NCBI GenBank assembly: GCA_964487155.1 | Contig: CAZAQB010000030.1 | Span: forward strand, 1-29,402 | Direction of reading: 5' to 3' | Source of the DNA: CAZAQB01 sp964487155 | Lineage (GTDB): Bacteria; Pseudomonadota; Gammaproteobacteria; Nitrococcales; Nitrococcaceae | DNA: 29,402 nucleotides | In this document: positions 7,041 through 16,087 of the stretch, piece after piece | Layout: every line of letters begins with the position of its first letter | How positions within the stretch are numbered: the stretch's first letter is position 1 | Notes under the pieces: generated by a model | What the model saw: only the letters and a program-made list of their open reading frames with translations | The model's database searches: none | What the model was told of the DNA's origin: nothing | Made by a program: the position numbers and the translations under genes

Positions 7041-8161
7041 GATCTATCGCCGGAGCGCCGAGCGCCTGGCGCCTCCGGCCCGAGCCCGGAGGTGTGCTCC
7101 GCCTCCGAGGATGAGTGGGAATGATCGCCGTGATCGTGCCCCTGCTCGAACAGCACCACCACGACGCTCTGATTGACGGCGTGATCGCCCTGTTCCTGAT
7201 AGAGCTCCTCGAAGCCGTACTCCCGGGCGACGTCGCCGTCGATCTGGGGGGGTTCCCAACCAAACCACAGGGCATGGATGCGGTCCTCGGCGACGCCCCG
7301 GGCCATCAACTGATCCTTGACCTCCAGCGTCCGCAGGCCGGCCAGCCGGCGATTGTAGCGCAGATCGCCGATGCGGCTTGCCCGCCCCACCAGCAGCGCC
7401 CGCTTGTCGGGCCTGGCGGCGAGGGACTGCCCCACCTCGCTGATCAGCCCGCCGTCGTCCAGATATCGGCCATCCACCTGATGGCGATTGATGGGAAACA
7501 GCACGATGCCGTGTTCGTGGCGGGCCACGGACAGCACGTGGCACTCCATGAGCTGGGCCACGAGAGGGCCGCAGAAGGCGCGGCAGTTGGCCACCTCCCG
7601 CAGGTAGGTGGCATAGTCAATGCGCCCGTCCGGGCCGCCTGCCAGGTCGTCCAGGTGACCCTGGATGTGCTCTGCCGCGGCTTGCAGGGCGGCGGCGTCG
7701 TCCTCCAGGCCCATGGCCTGGGCCAGGCGCTCGACGGAGAAGCTCATGGCCTTGCGCTGGCAGCTCTGGCTGAGCATGGGATTGTCGGCCTTGGTCACTT
7801 TGAGCCCCTGCAGGAAGGCCGGCTGGCCACTGGCCGTGGTGTCCATGGGCACAGGTTCGTTGCCGGGGCGATCGGCGATATCTTCGCCGGTGACCATCAT
7901 CTGGCGCATCAGGCTTTCAATACGGGGTGGGGCCTTGGGCATGTCCATGTCCATGTCCGGCGACCGCGCCGGTTGAGCCTCGCTGGCCGTCTCGTCACCG
8001 GAACCCGGGGCGTCCACCGGCGCAAAGCCGGCCCATGGCGCGGTGAACGGCATGGCGCCCAGCAGGGCGGCGGCGAGCACTAACCGGAGCCGCCTACGGC
8101 CAGGGCGCACAATGCCCTCGTCAGTGGTGGGGATGAAGCGGGTATTGCGGGGGGCGCCCAT
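7037..8161 (-). CDS. OmpA-like C-terminal domain protein with His-rich tail
   Basis: I place the start at 8161 because GGAGG lies eight bases before this ATG. An ATG at 8176, directly against the upstream stop, is the alternative. This gives 374 residues. A basic N-terminus precedes one hydrophobic stretch (about 26-46), either a signal anchor or a signal peptide. A run PDMDMDMPK lies at 68-76. Cysteines sit at 134, 193, 197 and 207. Residues 217-340 form an OmpA/MotB-type domain: HGIVLFPINRHQVD, then LLVGRASRIGDLRYNRRLAGLRTLEVKDQL in two halves, then NQSVVVVLF. The Asp that normally follows GHT is Ser262 here, while the second-helix Arg is kept, so peptidoglycan binding may be altered. The tail HDHGDHSHSSSEAEH (342-356) could bind metal. 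The neighbouring MotB-like protein lacks such a domain. Confidence 0.78.
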   Translation of the reverse strand: MGAPRNTRFIPTTDEGIVRPGRRRLRLVLAAALLGAMPFTAPWAGFAPVDAPGSGDETASEAQPARSPDMDMDMPKAPPRIESLMRQMMVTGEDIADRPGNEPVPMDTTASGQPAFLQGLKVTKADNPMLSQSCQRKAMSFSVERLAQAMGLEDDAAALQAAAEHIQGHLDDLAGGPDGRIDYATYLREVANCRAFCGPLVAQLMECHVLSVARHEHGIVLFPINRHQVDGRYLDDGGLISEVGQSLAARPDKRALLVGRASRIGDLRYNRRLAGLRTLEVKDQLMARGVAEDRIHALWFGWEPPQIDGDVAREYGFEELYQEQGDHAVNQSVVVVLFEQGHDHGDHSHSSSEAEHTSGLGPEAPGARRSGDRS

Positions 8162-8176
8162 GGCTGGATCCTCCAT

Positions 8177-8902
8177 TCATGTGGATGTCGACTCCCCCAG
8201 GTAGCCGCGCAAGCGGCGCAGGAACGTCTCCGACTGCCACTCCACCTGACCCATGCGTCGCTCCAGCACGCGGCCTTCGCGGTCGAGAATGACGGTTGCC
8301 GGCAGAACGGGAACCCCCAGAACGTCGCGCCAGTCCCCGAAGGGATCGAAATAGATGGGCGGTGGCAGTGGCCGGCGACGGGTCAAACGGTGAATGTCCT
8401 CCACCCGCAGATCGTTGCTGACCAGGATCAGCTCCAGGCCCCGGGCGTGCAGGCCCTGATAGGCCCCACGGTAGAAGGACACCATCGCGTTGAGTTCGTC
8501 GATGCATGGCGGGCACCACGACGCCCAGAAATGCACGATCCGTATGGGTTGGGCCGCCGCGGCCAATTCGAGTTGCTCTATGGGTCGCACTGCGGGGCGG
8601 GAATCCACCCCGGCAGCCGGCCCCGCGCCTCGGGCCGCGGCCTGGATGGTCGGGCGTAATGCCACCGAGCGGTGCTGCACCTCAGGCGGGGGCAGGCGGT
8701 AGAAGGCCGGTCGGACGTGAGCCCTGGCGGCGTCCACGCCGCATGCCTCGGGCGCGGCCGGACCCCGCCAGATGCCCCGCTCCGCGGCCGCAGATGAGAG
8801 TGCGGGGGTGATCCCGGCATCTCCGCCCAGGGAGGTGGCCAGGGTCGCCAGCAACACCGCGGCGCTGGCGCGCCGCCCATGAACGCGAGTGAGGGTTGCC
8901 AT
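8177..8902 (-). CDS. TlpA/ResA-like periplasmic thioredoxin
   Basis: I chose the ATG at 8902, which has GGAG upstream and is followed by a signal peptide (about 8-40). The open frame continues to 9103 without one. The product has 241 residues. The C-terminal half is a thioredoxin fold: IRIVHFWASWCPPCIDELN with active-site C130 and C133, then LELILVSND, then GVPVLPATVILDREGRVLE, where Pro201 is the cis-proline. This is the pattern of TlpA/ResA/CcmG proteins, which reduce or exchange disulfides in the periplasm. No cytochrome c genes are nearby. It starts the minus-strand operon, and several proteins of both envelope operons carry paired cysteines, so they are plausible clients. Residues 41-110 are a poorly conserved linker. 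The fold call is firm; the client assignment is inference. Confidence 0.85.
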   Translation of the reverse strand: MATLTRVHGRRASAAVLLATLATSLGGDAGITPALSSAAAERGIWRGPAAPEACGVDAARAHVRPAFYRLPPPEVQHRSVALRPTIQAAARGAGPAAGVDSRPAVRPIEQLELAAAAQPIRIVHFWASWCPPCIDELNAMVSFYRGAYQGLHARGLELILVSNDLRVEDIHRLTRRRPLPPPIYFDPFGDWRDVLGVPVLPATVILDREGRVLERRMGQVEWQSETFLRRLRGYLGESTST

Positions 8903-9304
8903 GGCTCGCTCCGGGTCGCCGGGTTTGGAGTCTGCGCCTGGGAACCCGCACTGCGGCGAGTGCCCCGCTCTGGCCCCTTGGAGCAGACGCTGTACACAGC
9001 CACCGCAGCTGTGTTCAGTCTTGTCCCGGCGGCGGTGAGTCAGCCGCCGGCCGTGGCCTCGACTCGGCCCACGACACCCGTCGCGGCGTGTGGCGACGGG
9101 CACTTCGGACCGCGGGCAGAGCGTGCCGGTAGCGACTCCACTCCTGCCTCAACTCTAGGCTTCGGCGCTTTGGGCTTGAATACGGGGTAACCCCCACCGA
9201 GCGGGTGGCGGAGGTATTTGCGGGTCGAGCAGTCAACCAGTTCACCGGTTGATTCGTGATCAGTGAATCGGTGCATCACGCGGCGCAGGCTGGATTCTGC
9301 CGGT
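8903..9304. other. Gene-free gap upstream of the thioredoxin gene
   Basis: About 400 bases separate the thioredoxin start from the repeat at the end of ppsA. I find no convincing coding region. The right part has a GGTTGATTCG / CGAATCAACC pairing with the octamer array further right, and a small CCACC...GGTGG stem near 9194-9208. The promoter of the minus-strand envelope operon should lie here, but I cannot pick out a clear -10/-35 pair. Confidence 0.5.
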
Positions 9305-9340
9305 CGAATCAACGAATCAACGAATCAACCGATTAACCGA

Positions 9341-9344
<4 letters not shown>
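9305..9344. repeat. Octamer tandem repeat overlapping the ppsA stop codon
   Basis: Five head-to-tail 8-base units occur: CGAATCAA three times, then CCGATTAA and CCGATCAA. The last unit contains TCA at 9341-9343, the minus-strand stop of ppsA. Read in the ppsA direction every unit holds TGA or TAA. Because 8 is not a multiple of 3, the array puts stops in all three frames. Confidence 0.85.
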
Positions 9345-11725
<2,381 letters not shown>

Positions 11726-11941
11726 TGCTCCGACTCCCCGTTGCGCTCCGGCCCCCGCCGGTGCCCGATCCGTGTTCCCCCACTGGCGGCGGGGGACGCT
11801 ACACTGTTTTCCGGACGGCCGGGCGCGGGTTTTCCGGGCCCGGTGCCGGCCGCCGGGGCCGCAAGGTACTACCTTTGCGTGTCCGGGGGACAGCGCATCC
11901 CGCACAACGGCCCCTCATCCCCGAGCATCGAGCCTGCGACC
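11726..11941. promoter_or_regulatory. Divergent ppsA / ppsR control region
   Basis: These 216 bases separate the two start codons and must hold promoters for both directions. A plus-strand TACACT at 11800-11805 (context CTACACTG) could be the ppsR -10 hexamer; the same CTACACTG recurs before the gene at 20059. No good -35 is visible at 17 bases. The rest is GC-rich, with short inverted G/C runs. The region is certain, the hexamer weak. Confidence 0.4.
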
Positions 11942-12763
11942 ATGACCCAGCGCCGCACCGTGTTCTTCGTTTCCGATCGCACCGGCATCACCGCCGAGAC
12001 CCTGGGCCACAGCCTGCTGACCCAGTTCGACGCCCACTTCGAGCACGTGACCCTGCCGTTCACCGATACGCTGGAGCGGGCCGACGCCGCGCTGCGCCAG
12101 ATCGAGGCCGCCAACCGGGCCAACGGGGCACGCTCCATCGTGTTCTGCACCATCATTTCCGATGAAGTGAGAGAGGCGCTGGTGGGCGCGGATGCGCTGG
12201 TGTTCGACTTCTTCGATACCTTCATCGCTCCCCTGGAACGGGAGCTGGACCGGCGCTCCAGCCATACCATCGGCCGGTCCCACGGGATGGTGGATAATAG
12301 CACCTACGACGTGCGCATCGACGCCATGAACTTTGCCCTCAGCCATGACGATGGGGCCGTCAGCAGCCAGTACGAGCAGGCGGATATCATCCTGGTGGGG
12401 GTTTCCCGCTCGGGCAAGACGCCCACCTGTATCTACCTGGCCCTGCAATACGGGGTGTACGCGGCCAACTACCCCCTCACCGAAGAAGACCTGACCCAGG
12501 GTGGGTTGCCCCGGCAGCTGCGCCCCCACCGCCGCCGCCTGTACGGCCTGACCATCCACCCGGACCGGCTGGCCCGCATCCGCGAGGAGCGCCGGCCGGG
12601 TTCCCGTTACGCCTCCCTGCGCCAGTGCCAGTACGAGGTGGCCCGGGCCGAGGCCCTGTTCGATGCCTCGGGCGTGCCGCGGGCCAACAGCACGGCCATG
12701 TCCATCGAGGAGCTGGCCAGCACCATCGTGCACACCCTCAAGCTGCCCCGGCGCGTTCACTGA
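11942..12763 (+). CDS. ppsR: PEP synthase regulatory protein (kinase/pyrophosphorylase)
   Basis: The 273-residue product belongs to the DUF299 family. It phosphorylates PEP synthase on a threonine next to the catalytic His, using ADP, and reverses this with phosphate to give pyrophosphate. The signs are the start RTVFFVSDRTGITAETLGHSLL, the P-loop GVSRSGKTPT beginning at 153, and ANYPLTEEDL plus SRYASLRQCQYE further on. The length is close to E. coli PpsR (277). The ATG at 11942 begins the conserved N-terminus, although the ribosome site before it is poor. It is divergent from ppsA, its substrate gene, the usual arrangement in gammaproteobacteria. Heptamer repeats and a REP follow its 3' end. 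Confidence 0.95.
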   Translation: MTQRRTVFFVSDRTGITAETLGHSLLTQFDAHFEHVTLPFTDTLERADAALRQIEAANRANGARSIVFCTIISDEVREALVGADALVFDFFDTFIAPLERELDRRSSHTIGRSHGMVDNSTYDVRIDAMNFALSHDDGAVSSQYEQADIILVGVSRSGKTPTCIYLALQYGVYAANYPLTEEDLTQGGLPRQLRPHRRRLYGLTIHPDRLARIREERRPGSRYASLRQCQYEVARAEALFDASGVPRANSTAMSIEELASTIVHTLKLPRRVH

Positions 12764-12815
12764 GGGTGGGCAAGGGCGCCGCGTCTGGGGTGCGAATATT
12801 AGGACTGGGTGAAAA

Positions 12816-12917
12816 GGACTGAGGACTGAGTGGAAGAGGGGGGCTTGACAGGCGCCCCGGCGGGATCACGCTCAGTCCTCAGTCCTCAGTCCTCAGTCCT
12901 CAGTCCTCAGTCCTCAG
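12816..12917. repeat. Inverted arrays of the heptamer GGACTGA downstream of ppsR
   Basis: Two direct copies of GGACTGA occur at 12816-12829 (with a near copy at 12802). After a spacer, the same heptamer occurs in inverse orientation (CTCAGTC, 12871-12917) as six full units plus five bases. The two arms can pair over about 15 bases and would give a large hairpin at the end of the ppsR transcript. The same heptamer appears at 29037-29057. Confidence 0.88.
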
Positions 12918-12942
12918 GCCTGATAAGCGAAGCGCATCCGGC
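12918..12942. repeat. REP-type palindrome beside the heptamer array
   Basis: The 25 bases start GCCTGATAAGCG and end GCGCATCCGGC, an imperfect palindrome very like enterobacterial REP/BIME units (GCC[T/G]GAT ... ATC[C/A]GGC). It begins at the last base-pair of the heptamer array. REPs act in mRNA stability and gyrase binding and are spread by RAYT transposases. None is visible in this window. Confidence 0.7.
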
Positions 12943-13034
12943 GTAAGGGCGCTAACGCAAACTCCGCCCCGCGGCCAACCAGACCCCGGCCCGGGTCACA
13001 GGGCAGCCATGGGGCCTGTGCTATTCTTCGCCGC

Positions 13035-13484
13035 ATGCTCGCGCGCACGCCTGCGAATCCGTTCGAGACCACCCGGCCCGGCAGCTTTGCCGAGCTCATG
13101 GAGGTCTATGAGAACAACTACATCTACCTGCGCCGGCTGATGCCGCGGCGCCCGGCCCGGGCCACCGTCGTGTCCCGGCCGGACGGGCGTCCGGCGCTCT
13201 ACCTGCGGCTCATGGAGCAGTGCCGGTACACCACCGGGCTGCTGCTCACCCACCGTTTTGCGGGGGCCGAGGGGGTAGAGATCCTTCCCAACCTGCACGT
13301 GCGCGTCTACCACGATGCCCGGGTGGCGGAAGTGCTCCCCGGATCCAGTATTTCGGGGACCGGGGTGCGCTGCGAGGCGGCACCGGGCACCCTGGCCTGG
13401 CGCTGGGCCATGAACCGCTTCCTGAACCGCTGGCTGCGCCACTGCCTGGCCGAGGGGCATGCATTCGCTCCGCAGCAGACCTGA
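13035..13484 (+). CDS. DUF1249 family protein (YqiB-like)
   Basis: The 149-residue protein matches the DUF1249/YqiB family. It has FAELMEVYENNYIYLRRLMP, the central LYLRLMEQCRYTTGLLLTH, LPNLHVRVYHDARVAEVL, and the end MNRFLNRWLRHCLAEGH. Length and motif order fit E. coli YqiB (about 140 residues). In enterobacteria the gene lies near cpdA and nudF; here it stands alone before iscR. Function is unknown. There is no visible ribosome-binding site: TATTCT at 13022-13027 ends seven bases before the ATG, so the message may be leaderless or start elsewhere. No membrane segment or signal peptide is seen, so it is cytoplasmic. Confidence 0.88.
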   Translation: MLARTPANPFETTRPGSFAELMEVYENNYIYLRRLMPRRPARATVVSRPDGRPALYLRLMEQCRYTTGLLLTHRFAGAEGVEILPNLHVRVYHDARVAEVLPGSSISGTGVRCEAAPGTLAWRWAMNRFLNRWLRHCLAEGHAFAPQQT

Positions 13485-13565
13485 TCGACCTGAGCCGCCG
13501 GAATGCTCGCATGCGCTGACCGTCGCCGCTGCGGCGCGCTGGCGTTGGCAGACCGCCCGCGAGCC

Positions 13566-13617
13566 TTGACCGCCGGCATGGCGCGGATTAGCGTTTTCCG
13601 ACAAACGCACTCGGAAA
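13566..13617 (+). promoter_or_regulatory. Probable iscR promoter with IscR-like operator
   Basis: TTGACC (13566-13571) is followed after 17 bases by TAGCGT (13589-13594), a good -35 with a weak -10. Just downstream lies a perfect inverted repeat TTTCCGA (13595-13601) - nine bases - TCGGAAA (13611-13617), ending 18 bases before the iscR ATG. The segment GACAAACGCACTCGGAAAT resembles the type 1 IscR site of the E. coli isc promoter (GAC..A....ACTCGG...T), which suggests autoregulation by the [2Fe-2S] form of IscR. Confidence 0.5.
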
Positions 13618-13635
13618 TACGGAAGACGGGATTCC

Positions 13636-14094
13636 ATGAAGCTTTCTACCAAGGGTCGGTACGCGGTCACGGCCATGATGGATCTGGCCCTCCACGAGAC
13701 CAGGGGCCCGGTCACCCTGGCGGACATCTCCCGCTGCCAGGGCATCTCCTTGTCCTATCTGGAGCAGCTGTTCGCCGGGCTGCGCCGAAGCGGGCTGGTG
13801 AGCGGCGTGCGCGGGCCCGGCGGCGGCTATCGGCTGGCCCGCCCTGCCCGGGAGATCACGGTGGCCGACGTCATCGTGGCGGTGGACGAGAACGTGGACG
13901 CCACCCGCTGCCGGGGGCGGGAGAACTGCCAGAATGGCGAGCGCTGTCTCACCCATGACCTGTGGAGCGAGCTGAGCGCCCGGATCTACAGCTTCCTGGA
14001 CGGCATTACCCTCGCCGATCTGGCGGCCGAGCCCGGGGTGCGGGCGGTGGCGGTGCGCCAGGACCAGCGCCAGGCCCGGGCGGCGGAGATCTGA
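13636..14094 (+). CDS. iscR: Iron-sulfur cluster regulator IscR (Rrf2 family)
   Basis: The 152-residue transcription factor binds a [2Fe-2S] cluster and adjusts Fe-S assembly genes. The N-terminus MKLSTKGRYAVTAMMDLALH and the winged-helix recognition region SLSYLEQLFAGLRRSGLV are typical. The ligand set C92, C98, C104 and H107 (CRGRENC..GERCLTH) has the same numbering as E. coli IscR. This separates it from NsrR and other Rrf2 members, which lack the H107-type ligand. A likely self-operator lies just upstream. Unusually, iscS-iscU do not follow: the next gene is convergent tgpA. So this is either a displaced isc regulator or a stand-alone copy that controls Fe-S genes elsewhere, for example the hydrogenase. 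The latter is speculation. Confidence 0.92.
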   Translation: MKLSTKGRYAVTAMMDLALHETRGPVTLADISRCQGISLSYLEQLFAGLRRSGLVSGVRGPGGGYRLARPAREITVADVIVAVDENVDATRCRGRENCQNGERCLTHDLWSELSARIYSFLDGITLADLAAEPGVRAVAVRQDQRQARAAEI

Positions 14095-14112
14095 GCCCCG
14101 CCGGACTGAGCA

Positions 14113-14133
14113 CCAGCGGCCTCAGCGCGCTGG
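14113..14133. terminator. Possible hairpin between iscR and the transglutaminase gene
   Basis: CCAGCG (14113-14118) and CGCTGG (14128-14133) can form a 6-bp stem with a 9-base loop that contains the minus-strand stop of the transglutaminase gene (14122-14124). It sits in the short convergent gap. There is no T-run, so this is only a tentative shared terminator. Confidence 0.25.
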
Positions 14134-16086
14134 CCGCAGGCGGGCCACCCGCCGGCGCAGTTCTCCCAGCGACCCGCCCTGCCCCGGCGGCCCGTAGCGC
14201 AGGCCCAGATACAGCTCCATGATGCGGTCCACCTCACCGGCCAGCGCCGGCGCTTCCCGGGCCACCCGGCGGCGGTAGGCCAGGGGCGGTTCATTGGGGT
14301 TCGGCGCGAGTCCCACCCGTCCCAGCTTGCGGCCCAGGCGGCGGTAGGCGGCCAGGACGGGGTCCGGAGACGGCGGCCGGCCGCGCCACAGGACGGCGCC
14401 CAGAGCCAGGCCCAGGGCCACGCCGATGCCGGCCAGCAGCGCCCCCCCCTTGGCCAGCCAGCCCTCCAGGCCCCAGCGGCGCAACAGGCTGCGCTGCAGT
14501 TCCGGGCCGTAGGCCAGCACCCAGCGGTCCCACAGGGCATTGACGGCATCCCAGCGCAGGCTCAGGCCCTGCAGCCAGCCCATGCCGCGTCCCGCCATGA
14601 AGGGCACCGGGTCGCCGGCGGGTACCGCGCCGGCAAGGCCCAGTTCCACCCGGGCGGGGGAGACGGCGGCCGTGGGATCGACGCGCACCCAGCCCCGGCC
14701 CGCCAGCCATACCTCCGACCAGGCATGGGCGTCGGACTGGCGCACGATCAGGTAGTCGCCGTGCGGATTGGGTTCCCCGCCCAGGTAGCCGGTGACCACC
14801 CGGGCCGGGATGCCGGCAGCGCGCATCAGCGCGGTGAAGGCCGAGGCGTAGTGCTCGCAGAAGCCCTGCCGGGTGTCGAACAGGAAGTCGTCCACCGGGT
14901 CGCCGGGCAGGGCAGGCGGCCGCAGGGTGTAGACGAAGGGCTGCTCCCGGAAGTAGGCCAGCGCCCGGTCCACCACACCCTGGGCGCCGGCGGCCTCGGT
15001 CTGCCAGCGCCGGGCAAGCCGCCGGGCACCGGGGTGGCTGCCCGGGGGCAGCGCCAGGAAGCGCTCGCGCTGCTCGGCGCTCAGCTCGGGTTGCAGCCGG
15101 TATTGCGGCGCGGAGGTCACCCGGTAGCGCCGGGTCTCCACCACGTCCCGGCGGGAGAGCAGTTCCGCGGCGGCGCTGAGCCGGGAGTCCGGAGGCGCCG
15201 CGGTGGCCATCTCCAGGGCCAGGAGCCAGCGCTGGCCGTGGGGCTCCAGGCTGACGGTGTAGCTGATCTGCCGGCCGCCCCGGGCCTGCAGGGCGGGGGG
15301 GTCCAGGTTGCGCTCTGGGGGGTGGCTCCAGGTGCGGCCGTCGTAGCGAGCGAGAACCGGCCCGCGCCAGTAGCGCTCGCTGGCGGCCGGCAGCGCCCCG
15401 TCCAGCTCCGCGCGGAAGGCCACCGCCCCGGACAGGCTGAGCTCGGTGATGCTGCCCGGGGACATGGTGTCGCTGAGGCCGGTGACCGCCGCGCCCGAGT
15501 CCGGCGCTCCCCACAGCGGCCCCGGAATGCGCGGAAACAGTACGAACAGCACCAGCGCCAGCGGCACCGCCTGGACCAGCAGCGCAGCCGCCGGGCGCAT
15601 CTGGGGCAGGGGACTGCCGTCGCCGGTGGGCCGGGTCACCGTCACCAGCAGCGCCGTGAGCAGCCAGCTGCTGGCGAGCATGTAGGCGGCGGCCGGGATG
15701 GACTGGCTGTAGAGCAGTTCCGCCACCACCAGCAAGTAGCCGAGGAAGATCATCAGCACGGCGTCCCGCCGGCTGCGCATCTCCAGCATCTTCAGGGCGG
15801 TCATGGACACCAGCAGGCCGACCCCCATGTCGCGGCCGGAGAGCTCGCCGTAGCTCAGCACCACGGCGGCGGTGGTGGCCAGGGTGATGGCCGCCAGCAG
15901 CCAGGTGCGCGGCAGGCGGCCTGCGCTGCGGTGCACGTGGTAGCGCCACAGGCCGGCGACCAGCGCCAATACCGTGATCCACGGCGGCAGGTGCAGCGCG
16001 TGGGGCGTGGCCACCACGGCCAGGCCTAGCAGCAGCGCCGGGATGGAACCGGCCGGTGCGGGGGCGGGGGGCGGCCGACGGCTCAT
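14122..16086 (-). CDS. tgpA: TgpA-like membrane transglutaminase (DUF3488 / transglutaminase-like)
   Basis: The 654-residue integral membrane protein has several N-terminal helices (about 15-190), the DUF3488 part. A periplasmic transglutaminase-like domain holds the triad C410 (QGFCEHYASAF), H454 (SDAHAWSEVWL) and D470 (VRVDPTAAV). One more helix lies near 550, and a cytoplasmic C-terminal DUF4129-like tail contains PLAYRRRVAREAP. TgpA in Pseudomonas aeruginosa is essential, with a protease-like fold in the periplasm, but its substrate is not settled. It starts one base after the DUF58 stop, so moxR-DUF58-tgpA form one operon, the usual order. Length and triad are normal for the family. Confidence 0.92.
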   Translation of the reverse strand: MSRRPPPAPAPAGSIPALLLGLAVVATPHALHLPPWITVLALVAGLWRYHVHRSAGRLPRTWLLAAITLATTAAVVLSYGELSGRDMGVGLLVSMTALKMLEMRSRRDAVLMIFLGYLLVVAELLYSQSIPAAAYMLASSWLLTALLVTVTRPTGDGSPLPQMRPAAALLVQAVPLALVLFVLFPRIPGPLWGAPDSGAAVTGLSDTMSPGSITELSLSGAVAFRAELDGALPAASERYWRGPVLARYDGRTWSHPPERNLDPPALQARGGRQISYTVSLEPHGQRWLLALEMATAAPPDSRLSAAAELLSRRDVVETRRYRVTSAPQYRLQPELSAEQRERFLALPPGSHPGARRLARRWQTEAAGAQGVVDRALAYFREQPFVYTLRPPALPGDPVDDFLFDTRQGFCEHYASAFTALMRAAGIPARVVTGYLGGEPNPHGDYLIVRQSDAHAWSEVWLAGRGWVRVDPTAAVSPARVELGLAGAVPAGDPVPFMAGRGMGWLQGLSLRWDAVNALWDRWVLAYGPELQRSLLRRWGLEGWLAKGGALLAGIGVALGLALGAVLWRGRPPSPDPVLAAYRRLGRKLGRVGLAPNPNEPPLAYRRRVAREAPALAGEVDRIMELYLGLRYGPPGQGGSLGELRRRVARLRPAR

Positions 16087-16087
16087 G

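Noticed and set aside
920..8902. Reading the island as a Zorya anti-phage system
   Set aside because: Zorya has a ZorA with a very long tail, a ZorB with an OmpA domain on the same chain, and cytosolic helicase or nuclease effectors. None of those effectors is here, and the partners are secreted or lipidated.
12816..12917. CRISPR array
   Set aside because: The repeats are 7 bases long with no spacers between units, so this is a simple tandem repeat.
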